A stretch of 64,000 nt of DNA from Lotus japonicus (Eukaryota > Streptophyta > Magnoliopsida > Fabales > Fabaceae): positions 2,547,001 through 2,611,000 of the forward strand of contig NC_080045.1 in the NCBI RefSeq assembly GCF_012489685.1, written 5' to 3'. A program made the translations under genes and the position numbers. Below the pieces are notes generated by a model. It ran no database searches. It was not told the DNA's origin and worked only from the letters and a program-made list of their open reading frames with translations. Shown here in pieces: positions 54,119 through 64,000 of this stretch; positions within the stretch are counted from its first letter, which is position 1; each line of letters opens with the position of its first letter.

Positions 54119-57100
54119 TCAGTTCTCTGAACTGTGTTTACTAGCAGGAATGTGTACTGTCCTCTTTACCAAAGATATTTTCTCAGGATTCCCACCTAAT
54201 TCCTCAAAAACCACAATTAAGTTCCTTGTTGGCTTTAACCAAGACCTTGGAACATGGTACCTACAAAATTCCAAACAGAAAATGGGTGAGTTTGTTTGGA
54301 TAACAGTTTAGACTTAGTATAATGTAAACAAACTTTCAGATATGATAATGAGTATCTAAACATAGCCTAAGTCTACTCATCATTTGTGAGGAAAATGATT
54401 GTATTGTTATCAGTCCTCTTATGTAAAGATAGAGTAATGCTAATCACACAACAAAAAATCAAATATACAAAACAGCACACCCCTCTGCACACCATTGTAT
54501 GACACAAGACACTGGCAAACACACTACACAATTCAATGGCTCTGAACAGAAGGGTGTGTAATTTTACCACAAACATTCAAGTGAGTAGCCTTTTCCTCAA
54601 TTTAAGGTAGTAATGTTGAAGTTAAATCTTTTGAAAAAAAAGAAAAGAAAAAACAGTACCATCGTTGGGTAGGTTGTCCACAACCAAGTTGGCACTTTGG
54701 CTCTCGGTATGTCCCCGCATAGCTGCAAGGTTTACAATCACCCTTTGCATAAACCATCCAATACCTTCCTATGCTCTGTCCATTGATCCATACTTGACCC
54801 TTTCCCATGCTTCCCAAGTCCAAAGCCAATGGTTCATTTCCCACAGGTGCATTGAAATAAGCCTGAATTTTCCAAGTTCATGGGAAAGTTTCATTATAAA
54901 CTGCAGTAGAGGTTTTTATGTCATAAACAAGTAACTGGTTTTACCGGATCAGGATCTTCTCATGTGCAAACTCTCGTGTTTTATCATGTTAAAATTGTGA
55001 ATATATCTCTCTTCATATGTATTAAATAGGTGAGATCTCTTAAATATTTATGAAGAGAGATAAACACGATATTTCACTTAACAATGACATGAGAGGATCC
55101 TTACTCGTTCTTACCCTGTGCCATTTCAGCTGTTGCAGACTTTGAGAAGCTAGTGACTCTCTGACCCAATCAACAGATGAAACCCCATTTGGAGACACCA
55201 AATTCATAGCCTCTCCTTTTAGGCCAACCTGTTTGTGAAGATAATAAGATATCATAGTTAGAAAGAAGGATTTCAATCCTATGTAAGCAAGAAGTTATAT
55301 TTGTGTGAATCATACCTGGTATGACCATTTCTGCCATGTCAAATCTTTCTGTCCATGATCAAGACCTTGGAGCAAAACTGGACCAGTGATACCTGTCTTC
55401 CATGCTTCGAAATGGTATCCAACATTCTAACAAAAGAAGGAAAAGTGCAAAAGCAATCAAAGATCATAGCAACATATTTGTCAACTGCCAAGTATGTTCA
55501 AACACTTGAAGCAGTTCAAAGGGATGATCTAGTTCAACTTGGAGTTACAAGCTAAGGTACTAACAGGCAATCCAACAGCTACACTAAGAAGTGCTATTTT
55601 ATTAGTTCCAGCACGTAGGTTGACAGGGCCATTAAATGTGAAACTTCTATCTTCCCTTGTCCCGAACGCAGAGCCTGAAAAAGGAAATAGGAATCATATC
55701 ATCTTGGTGAAACATACACAGATTCATCAATGTAGTACAAACATAAGAGCTACCAAGTTTAGACATACCTGAAAATTTCCCATTAATAAAAACATGCACA
55801 GCATGACCTGCAGAGTGCACACTAATGCTAGGCTTGTTGTGCCCTCCTCGAAGAAACGACTCTGATGAACTTATCTCAACACTGTGGCATTCAAATCACA
55901 AATCAGTAAGATTTCAACTGCTGGGAAGTGAGAACTGAGAAGGTAAGAGAATACAAGCTAGTGACCAAGAGTTTCATCAATTTGAATAAAACAGAAAAAT
56001 TACTCTAGGCTTTGAATTCATTTGATTGCTGTATCAAGCTAGAGGATATTTACAAAGTAACTCACCTAGTTATGTACCACAGATAATCACTAGTGTCTCT
56101 GGTAGCGTTTATCTGGTCTATAAGTCCTGAAGCTGTAATCCTTGAACTTTCCTCTAGAGAAGTTATATCTTCATCATAGGTCTCCCATGAGAACAACCTA
56201 GAATTGCTAGGAAGCATTTGTATCTGTGAAGCTTGAAACCTCACCTTCATGAAAACAATAACAATCCAATCAATAACTTGATGCATCGGGAAATGCTGAT
56301 AAGAAATATTCGATGGAACAAGACCTTCCATCGCGATTAATCAAAATAGCATAAAAGGTTCCTTTAAATAATCTTACTCTTGCGGTGTTAAATACATCTG
56401 TTTTGCAATCTGGGAGGATGCTTATGGACCAAGGAGGCAAGTCATAGTGCTTGTTTTTGAAGGTCACTCTTGCAGCAGAGTTTGAATGGAAGTTTGCTAG
56501 AAAAGCTGCGCATGTTCCGGTTCCTGAGGAGAATACATAAGCCTGGAAGATAGAAAGACATGGATCATTCATCATTGTTTTCACCTTGAAGGTAGTTTTC
56601 CTTAAAGTAAGCCACTAGAAAAGGGTTGTGCTTTATATCAGAGGCAACTAACCTGCTCATAGGTACCTAAGGATGTAACAGTAGGATCTGAAGAAACCAA
56701 AGCATGTTCACATTGTTTAATAGCTTTGTGAAGGTCCTTCAAGTGACCATATTTAGGTTCTCTGAGCAAACCTGAAGTCAGTAAAGCATTAAATTACAAC
56801 CTGCCAATATGGGTGAAGATGAATGCTGCGCATGTAATGAAACACTTCTACAATTGATTCTGAAGCCAGAATCAATTTTGAGGAGAAGTTTCTAGGTTTC
56901 AGAATTGATACTGATGAAAGAGAAGCTAATCCAAACATAATAAGAATATTAGACAAAACTATCTTCAACTCTAAAACAGAAGTTTCTAGGTTTCAAAATT
57001 GATTCTGATGAAAGAGAAGTTAATCCAAACATACTAAGAATATTTGACAGAACTATCTTATGCCAATTTTGATATATATCTGAAAGAAAAGGATTATAAT

Positions 57101-60100
57101 AATTAATTTGGTTCAATTGCCAAGTATGCATCAATACTTTCTTCATTGCTTAGTTGTCATTTAAGACAAAGTTATAGGTCAGTAAATTATATCAGTAATG
57201 TTATCCATATTGCCTAGTGAGCCCTTGGTGCAAACAAAGTGATCACGGAATCTTAATCTTCTCACGATGTTTTGATAGTACAATTATCTTACCGTATTCA
57301 TCAATTGGTGCATCATAGTCATAGCTTGTAGTAACGAATGGGCCTCCTGCTGATCTTCCAAAATTTGTTCCTCCATGATACTATCATTTTTCATTATCAC
57401 ATGATTAATACTCATTTAACAAACTAAGGCAATGTATGTTTTGTTTAATTGAGAAACAAATTATTGAAGGTGACCAACCATGTAATAATTGAAATATGAG
57501 CCACCCTTTTGTATGAAACGAGCAACTGCAAATGCTAGATCCTCAACTGGTCGCTGATAAATTGGGCCACCAAATTCTGTAAACCTAATAGCCAAAAGAT
57601 AGAAGAGAAAAGAATAACAAAAGTGTAAAGGAATCAAAATTCAGACAGCATCTGTAGTTTCACAACCAGCTCCAAAAACAATACTATAGTATAGCTTACC
57701 AGCCACTCCAAGCTTCAGTCCAAAGTTTTGGTTTGTATGGTTTATTTGGAGAGAAATCATCACAGTAAAAACCATTACATGCATTTATCTGTGGTTAAGA
57801 ATTGGATGAATCATAATGAGCTCTTAATAAATATCTAATGACTATTACATATTGTTTGGTTGGAAGGAGACAGAATGAGAGTAACTCTTCTAAAGCTGTT
57901 TTGTTTGTATCAAACTGTCTGAGGAGAGGAAAAGAGTGGGGAGAACAATGGAGAGGGCCAAACTGGTATTTATAGGTAAATGAATTACGCGACAAACGGT
58001 GTATTTGGATTTCAATTATTTATCCTTAAACAAACTTCTAACACTTTCCAAAACATTGAAATTAGACGCAAAAATTTGAGGGTGAAGTGACGTGCAACAG
58101 CCTCAGAAAGCAAAATGCGGCATCGGCATCCCTAGGCTGTGAATGTGGAAGGGACTATGGAGGTCAGTTGGTGCTCAACCGAACTAAACTGAAAACCAAA
58201 CATGCCCTACTTCATTGGAATTGAAAGTTCTTTCAAGTTGAAAACAACTGAAATATAAACACACATTAAAATAGCCTAAATTTCCTGACTCATTTTGAAA
58301 GTGTTTTAAAAGTGAAGTCTTAAAAAGTAAAATTTATTTTAAAATTCTCCCATTCCCTTATGAACCAAACAACGAGAGGATTATTTCACCTCCCCTTCTT
58401 CTTATCCTGTCCTTTCAACCAAACACAACATTAAAGAAACAGGAATACTATTACTGAAGGAAATCCTCAATAGTAGTGTAAACAACTGAGTCTGTAGCCA
58501 AGAACTTGAGAAGTCTCACCACTGGATCTGGGGCATCATCTTCCTTGCACATCACCCAGGGGACTCCCGTACCCAATCCAACAGCCATCTTTGCAGCCCA
58601 GTTTATGTATTTATAATCAGCAGGTGCCAGTGCCCTTCCCTTGCCTAGTAGCTTGAACTCATTCTCAATCTAGAAATTACAGCACAAATTGAGATAAGAT
58701 TAAGATTTTATCTTGAACCAGTGATTTGTTACTATGAATTTGGGAGTGCCAGATCCACTCCTGAGTTGTTTTTTTTATCTGGGAACATCAAAATTTCACT
58801 TTTATATCATGTTTGGATAAACTTATTTCTTCTCATAATCAATTTTGATAGGCAGAAGCTACTCACGGAAACTCCTCCCAATAATTTATTCTGAATTAAG
58901 AATCAATGTATGTTTGAGAATGAGTCTGATCACCGCGTTTTCTCTCCAGATCCATGTCTAGTGGAAGCAACAATATGTAGAGTTTGCCCAAACTTACATT
59001 GGATAGAGTCTGTGCATGACTCATTTCCAAACATACACTCAATTGTAGAAGGATTCATGTGGAGACAATTTTTGAATAACACTTCAGTTATAGGACAAAG
59101 GTGAAAGGAACAGCCTACTTGAGCAAGAATGATTGGACCACCCTGAGATTGAAATAGCTTTTCATTCTTCATCATCTGGACAATTTTTTGAGTGAAGCCT
59201 TGCATTGCTGCCTAAAGTTCAAAATATGCAACAAGAATTTCATTATTTCTCTGGTCACTTACACCATTCAATAATTGAGCAGAGAGACTCAGAAGAGAAA
59301 TCTTAAATTACTGTTCAACCTTGAAAGGGCCATTATCTGTTCTGAAACTGATGCCAGGAACATACTTCAACCAAACAGGAAATCCTCTACACCATGAAAG
59401 AATGTGGTTGGAAATCACAACAACAAGCACTAATCCCAAGAAACTAAACATTAAATTTTAAGGACATAAAGAATATGATCTTTATAGCATGCTTGGATCA
59501 ATCAATTCTGACATTCAAAAACTACTCACAGAAACATGTGATTAGAATTGATTTTGCTTGGGAGTGAAAAATAAGAAAAGTTAAAGCTGCACTTACCCAA
59601 AGTTCCACTCAGCACAAACATATGGTCCAATTCGAAGATGTACATAGAGCCCCACTTTCTGCACTGTCTTAATGAACCGTACCAAATCGTATCTTCCTTC
59701 AAAGTTGTACTGCCCCCCAACATAACAGAAAATGAGAAGAGAAAAAAAAAAAGTGTGAGCCTGTGAGGCCACTTGAGAATTTCAAACTAATAGCAAGTTT
59801 AGATCCTTAGAATCAATTCTGGGATCCAGAAGCTACTCAAGCAGAAGCTTCTTCCCAGAATTGATCTTGCATTTAGAATCAATTGCAGAAGGATGAAGAT
59901 CTAGAGTCTAGAGTAGTACATTGCCAGGAGATGGTTCATGAACATTCCAGAAGACATAAGTGTCTATGACATCTAGGCCTCCATGTTTGGCTTTCTGAAT
60001 CAGATCCTCCCACATCTACAATATCAACATTAACAACACACATTTCAAGAAAACAGAATTCAGAAACACAAGTATCAATTCCCAAGGAAAAGGCAAAAAG

Positions 60101-60305
60101 TGAAGCAAAAAGGGTGTGAAAAAAAACACACTTCAGGGGTGCTTCTGGGGTAGTGAATGGAGCCAGAGATGAGGATCCTTCTTTGGCCATTGATGACAAT
60201 GGCTTTCTTGTCGTAGGTGACACTGCAGTGGATCAGCTCAGAACACACGAACAAGACTGTGAAGAAGAACAGTGTGAGAAGCTTGGAAACTGAGGTGGTT
60301 TCCAT
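54119..60305 (-). CDS. Secreted beta-galactosidase, glycoside hydrolase family 35
   Basis: Eighteen exons (minus order): 60305-60132, 60015-59920, 59709-59597, 59386-59320, 59211-59119, 58669-58520, 57788-57700, 57584-57479, 57380-57293, 56771-56653, 56542-56378, 56244-56066, 55881-55769, 55674-55565, 55426-55316, 55228-55115, 54862-54660 and 54260-54119. The total is 2232 nt and 743 aa, with every phase closing. A hydrophobic signal peptide (about 1-28) precedes [20 protein letters not shown]. The GH35 barrel has the acid/base in AQIENE (E185) and the nucleophile in WTEAWSGW (E256). The C-terminal beta domains contain [16 protein letters not shown] and [13 protein letters not shown]. It lacks the C-terminal SUEL lectin domain, as in the roughly 720-740 aa plant BGALs. 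Its family trims terminal beta-galactose from cell-wall polymers or proteins in the apoplast. The coding sequence is intact. Confidence 0.93.
56850..57055. mobile_element. MITE-family pieces in a beta-galactosidase intron
   Basis: Two neighbouring copies share agaagtttctaggtttca, gattctgatgaaagagaag and aatccaaacata, at about 56860-56945 and 56975-57050. Further pieces with agaatcaattctg-type words lie at about 58795-58920, 59485-59575 and 59795-59890. They belong to the family at 53025-53105. Confidence 0.5.
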
Positions 60306-60307
60306 GG

Positions 60308-60378
60308 CTTCTTCTTCTTCTTCTTCTTCTTCTTCTTCTTCTTCTTCTTCTTCTTCTTCTTCTTCTTCTTCTTCTTCT
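60308..60378 (-). repeat. GAA trinucleotide run in the beta-galactosidase leader
   Basis: On the minus strand a run of about 23 GAA units ends three bases upstream of the start codon (context gaagccATGG). It lies in the presumed 5' untranslated region, so its length probably varies between accessions. Confidence 0.85.
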
Positions 60379-62117
60379 CAGTTCTCAGTCTAGCAGAAGT
60401 GAATTAATGGAGGGAAAGTTTTTAAAAGATAAATAAAAGACAGAGACAGAGGTATGTGTAATGGGCTCTATATATTTTATATTTGAGCCTTTGAATCTGA
60501 TCTAAAACTCTGCTTGTCATCATTGTGATTGTCTTGTGTGTGATTCTTCCATACGTGTCAGGTAATTTCTATCTAACTATTTTTTTGTTTTGATTTCATG
60601 TTAGGATATTTGGACAGTTTCTTAGAGCATATTTGGTGAATGTTCAGATACCAAACAACCAACAGAAAACCACGTTGAGTTAAAATCACAGTGACTAAAA
60701 GTAATTTTCGTTAGTTTTTATTTTTGTCCGTTCACCGTAATTTGATTCATCATATGCAGTTGAACACGAGGCTCTTCATAGTCTGATGGCTCATGAGGGA
60801 GTTAGAAGTTCACTATTTACATTGGGCAATAAAGCCAATGAATGAGTGAGTCATTTCAATTATAAACGGTTCAATCATTGTTTATCCTTCCATTGTCATT
60901 CACAGTTATATACTTCAACACTCCCCTTCAAATGTGAATCCCGTACTCTTTCATATTTCTTTCTTTCCCCCTCTTTTTTACTCCCCTCGAACACTTCACT
61001 TCGCACATTCTTATTTCGATCATTGGAACTCAACATGACTACGAGAGTTGGAGTGGCACAACGAAACATAAAAGTATAAAACTCTTCATAGTTTGTTGGC
61101 TCATGAAAGAGTTGAGAATCCACCATCCATATATAGCATAGAGCACAAGTGATTTGGACATTTTCCTTATACATTCACCACAACTTTAAGACAATAGGTG
61201 AGGGAGTTTTTCCACTTATATACTACTATTCAACCTTTGCTTATCCTTTCAATATGTGAATTATTTCAATTTTTTTGTCTTGACCAAGGTATCCCCACAG
61301 CCGACAGCCGTGAGACTAATCTCCCGCCTCACGGTCAGCGCATCAAGCGGTAGGGGGCTGGACAATGAGTTTTTTCTATTTCATTTGTTCACACTTGTAT
61401 GCTTTAACAAAAAATGTCTCATAATTAATTCTTGTTATAAGCTATAATATCATGATTGCATCACCTTATTTTTTCTTAGTATCAATTGATACATTTAAAA
61501 ACTAATAGCGTGTTTGAAAATTCTTCTACAATTAATTTTGTTGGGTTTAATTTTTGGGAATCTTCTCCGAATGGTTTTTAGGTTTTAAAATTAATTGTAA
61601 AAAAATAGAAGCTTATCCAAACATGTTATTTCAAATGCTTCTTCATAGAGTTGATTAAAGTAATTGGTGATAATTGTAATTAGTGAAAATAAAAATGATG
61701 GTATAAGTGATGGTATAAATGCAAGAAAATGATATAAATTATTTTAAATTTTTGAAACAACAAAATATTTGAAATGGATATTATAGAAATCAAAGCTTAT
61801 TTATTGCATGAAGCCTTCAACTTTACAACAACAACAATTCATACCAACAACGCTTTAGTCAAAAAAAAAAAAAAAGGAAATTGGAAAAGGGGTAATGAAG
61901 AAGATCATGATTATGTCGTCCTCAATCCTCATTTTTCACGTTACAGCTTGCTTTCAGTTCAAGTGTTAAACAGTGGAAAATTTCAATTTTGAAGTCTAGG
62001 CTTTATGGGTAAAGAAAAGTTAATGTGAATGTTTGATCAAAGTGCATATCTAATGTCGACGTAGCTATTTAGAATATGATTTTTTTTAATCTTTGAAATT
62101 TACACTAGTTTTTTTGG
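60379..62117. other. Intergenic DNA upstream of the beta-galactosidase gene
   Basis: A TATA-like stretch (tataaaatatatagagccc, minus strand, about 60463-60483) may be the gene's promoter. Two related segments (gctcttcatagt.tg.tggctcatga) occur at about 60769 and 61082. A GC-richer patch at 61285-61365 (ccccacagccgacagccgtg) looks like an old repeat. A MITE of the CATGTTTGGA family lies at about 61505-61625. No gene is seen. Confidence 0.45.
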
Positions 62118-62444
62118 GTTAAATATGATTTTAGTTCCTATGAAATAAGGGTGAATTGCATCTGATCCTCAAAATAAATTCATAGTTTTTAGTCTCCAAT
62201 ATTATTAAAATAAGTGAAGTTAGTCAATGTCATACTTTTTATTGCGATTTTTGTGTATTGACTGCAATTTTTAAGCGTCACAAATTGTTTATTTTGTTTT
62301 AGCGGCGGTTTAAATCGCCACAAAATGAACTAATGAACTAATTTCACTCATCTCATTAATTGGGGACTAAAAGTTATAAAATATTTTTAAAAGAACAAAT
62401 TTAATTTGCTCATATTCTATAGAGGACTAAAAAACATATTTAAC
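62118..62444. mobile_element. TIR element remnant (327 bp)
   Basis: The left end gttaaatatgattttagttc and the right end aggactaaaaaacatattta are imperfect inverted repeats of about 25 bp, in a T-rich site where a duplication cannot be resolved. The interior contains an agcggcggtttaaatcgcc palindromic word like those at 7020-7300. It is non-coding. Confidence 0.5.
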
Positions 62445-64000
62445 TTTTTTTTCACTCTGAACAAATTTAGTTAACATTTCTATACTTTGGATGTGCTTTT
62501 TCTTTTGGAAAATATTGAATATGCTTTTTCTTTTTCTATCCCTCCAAAATAGATTCCTCTAGAACTTTAGATTAAGAACTTTTTGCTACTTACGTTATAA
62601 AATTCCAAACATTTTCATCTTTGAATAAAAGGCTACATTACTAGCAGACCGTGCACCATACCATTTTGGTTGCGCGCATGTGCTGTATGTAGACCCATGG
62701 TATATATCATTCTCACATGCTTTGCATTATTGTATAGAGGAATGAAATTCATGAATTTGGGAGATGAATGGATATGATATAGTTGGGGTAAATTATATTC
62801 CACTGAACTCTCTTGACGTTTATTGTTATCAGATACTTATAATTATCATTATTTTATTGGAGACATATATCGATATTTCTTGAGATTTACCAATGTTTTA
62901 TAGACCTCGCATATGATTTAAATAAATGTTAGAAAGTGTATTGTTGTTATTTCCTCTGTTCTATCGATTCCCACAGTGACAAATTTATAACTTCTATGCG
63001 TGTCTGTTCTGCACGTTCGAGATGCCCTTGTCTTGTGGGATTTCTTTAGGTCAATCCTGTCAGGTACGTTTAAAAGGTAGGTATCTTCCTTATGAAGTGA
63101 GTGATGATATTTAATATTTGTGATCTCATGGTTTTAATTTAATAGGTGGCGGCGGCGGTGGAGGTGATGGTGAAGGTAGTCGTGGTGGCGGTGGAGGGGT
63201 GGTGGTGACGGTGGCGCGGTGGTACGCTGGTGGTGATGGTGATGAAGTTACATGTTTTAATTTTGAAACTAAAATCCATAATCACAAAACCATATTTCGT
63301 GGTTTTAAAAAATAGGCAAAAACGATTTTGAAATTCAGTAAAAATTTACTTCAACTTTATTTTTACCGAACACATTATATTTTCAAATTTCCATTTAAAA
63401 ACCAAAAACTGAAAACTGACAATCACTCGAACAACCCCTAACTTAATTACACAATGAGCCAATGAGAATCAGTCGTAGTTGTAAAATGTGATTACTTAAA
63501 CCTTACTTTAGGAGAGACTTTTGACCTTCATCACACTCGTGTCGAAAGTAATTTAAAAAATATATAATTAAAAATAAACTTAATATATTTCTCAAAAAAT
63601 AAACAAACTTAATATATGAAGCTGAAGGATATATTTTAACCAAATCACTTCATTTCATTTTTTCTCTATTTAGCTTGGAAGTCCAAATTCCAGTAATATT
63701 GATGATCATCATGGGTTAGGCTTTTCTTATTAGTAGTTTGTCTTTGCCTTTTCTTCTTTCGACAATATGGCAGCTAGTAGTGTAGTGGTTACTATTGATG
63801 TAATGTAGTAATATAGTAGTATTAGGATGGCACACAGATATAGTAGAGTTTTGAGTATCTCAGGAAACGAATAAAAGAAACGATGTTTGTTAGTAATAAG
63901 AAGAACACCATATATTGATGTTGTTTGGTGCACCACCCCCAAATTTTCAATAAATGTTGACCTTTGTTTTCGTCCAAATCTGAGGCATCTCTTATCAAGG
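62445..64000. other. Intergenic DNA with a GGT-rich patch
   Basis: At about 63145-63240 an irregular run of ggtggcggtgg-type triplets stands out from AT-rich surroundings; it has no open frame of note. The rest up to the window end has no recognised gene or repeat. Confidence 0.45.

Noticed and set aside
1..64000. tRNA, rRNA or other structured RNA genes
   Set aside because: No convincing tRNA A/B box pair with a foldable cloverleaf was seen; the one at 26475-26610 fits a SINE better.

Overview
The window is nuclear DNA of a dicot plant. Genes are rich in introns with GT..AG borders, intergenic DNA is very AT-rich, and transposable elements of nearly every plant class are packed between and inside genes. 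Gene content and repeat style suggest a legume (Lotus/Medicago-like). That attribution is inference, because no search could be run.

Six host genes are supported by exon models that I spliced by hand. All exon phases close, and every model ends on an in-frame stop. (1) 7981-12340 (+): WAT1, a MtN21/EamA-type vacuolar auxin transporter, 6 exons, 397 aa. (2) 22285-23103 (-): an intronless DREB2-type AP2/ERF factor, probably DREB2D, 272 aa. (3) 26008-31461 (-): an organellar Obg/CgtA GTPase, 10 exons, 476 aa. (4) 33308-41917 (-): a LisH-CTLH-CRA (RanBPM/GID-like) protein, 7 exons, 216 aa. (5) 51863-53343 (+): a thioredoxin h, 3 exons, 121 aa. (6) 54119-60305 (-): a secreted GH35 beta-galactosidase, 18 exons, 743 aa. 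From memory, WAT1 and DREB2D are also neighbours in Arabidopsis (At1g75500/At1g75490), which would make the left part conserved microsynteny.

By region. 1-7 kb is a stack of insertions: a LINE RNase H remnant, a hAT MITE (730-1390), a long-TIR Mutator-like element (1951-3486), a hAT element (4267-5946), and a LINE tail with a MITE inside it (6176-6809). 7.8-12.4 kb is WAT1, whose intron 4 carries a solo LTR (10207-10891). 12.4-22.2 kb is gene-free: diverged copies of an unclassified repeat, a truncated LINE with telomere-like repeats at its 5' junction (16656-17616), and a second solo LTR (17927-19188). 22-42 kb holds three minus-strand genes. The LisH gene is interrupted in intron 2 by a full-length Ty1/copia retrotransposon (34724-40150) with identical LTRs and one open 1555-codon gag-pol frame. 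42-51 kb is a tandem array, another LINE fragment and a complex of Helitron termini (44767-50576). 51-60.4 kb holds thioredoxin h and beta-galactosidase, whose introns carry small MITEs. The last 3.6 kb has no recognisable gene.

The host genes belong to different pathways (auxin/cell wall, stress transcription, organelle ribosome biogenesis, ubiquitin ligase scaffold, redox, cell-wall glycan trimming) and do not form a cluster. The main interest lies in the mobile elements: the apparently young copia element 16 bp inside a host intron, its composite leader with two primer-binding sites, and the Helitron complex with duplicated termini.
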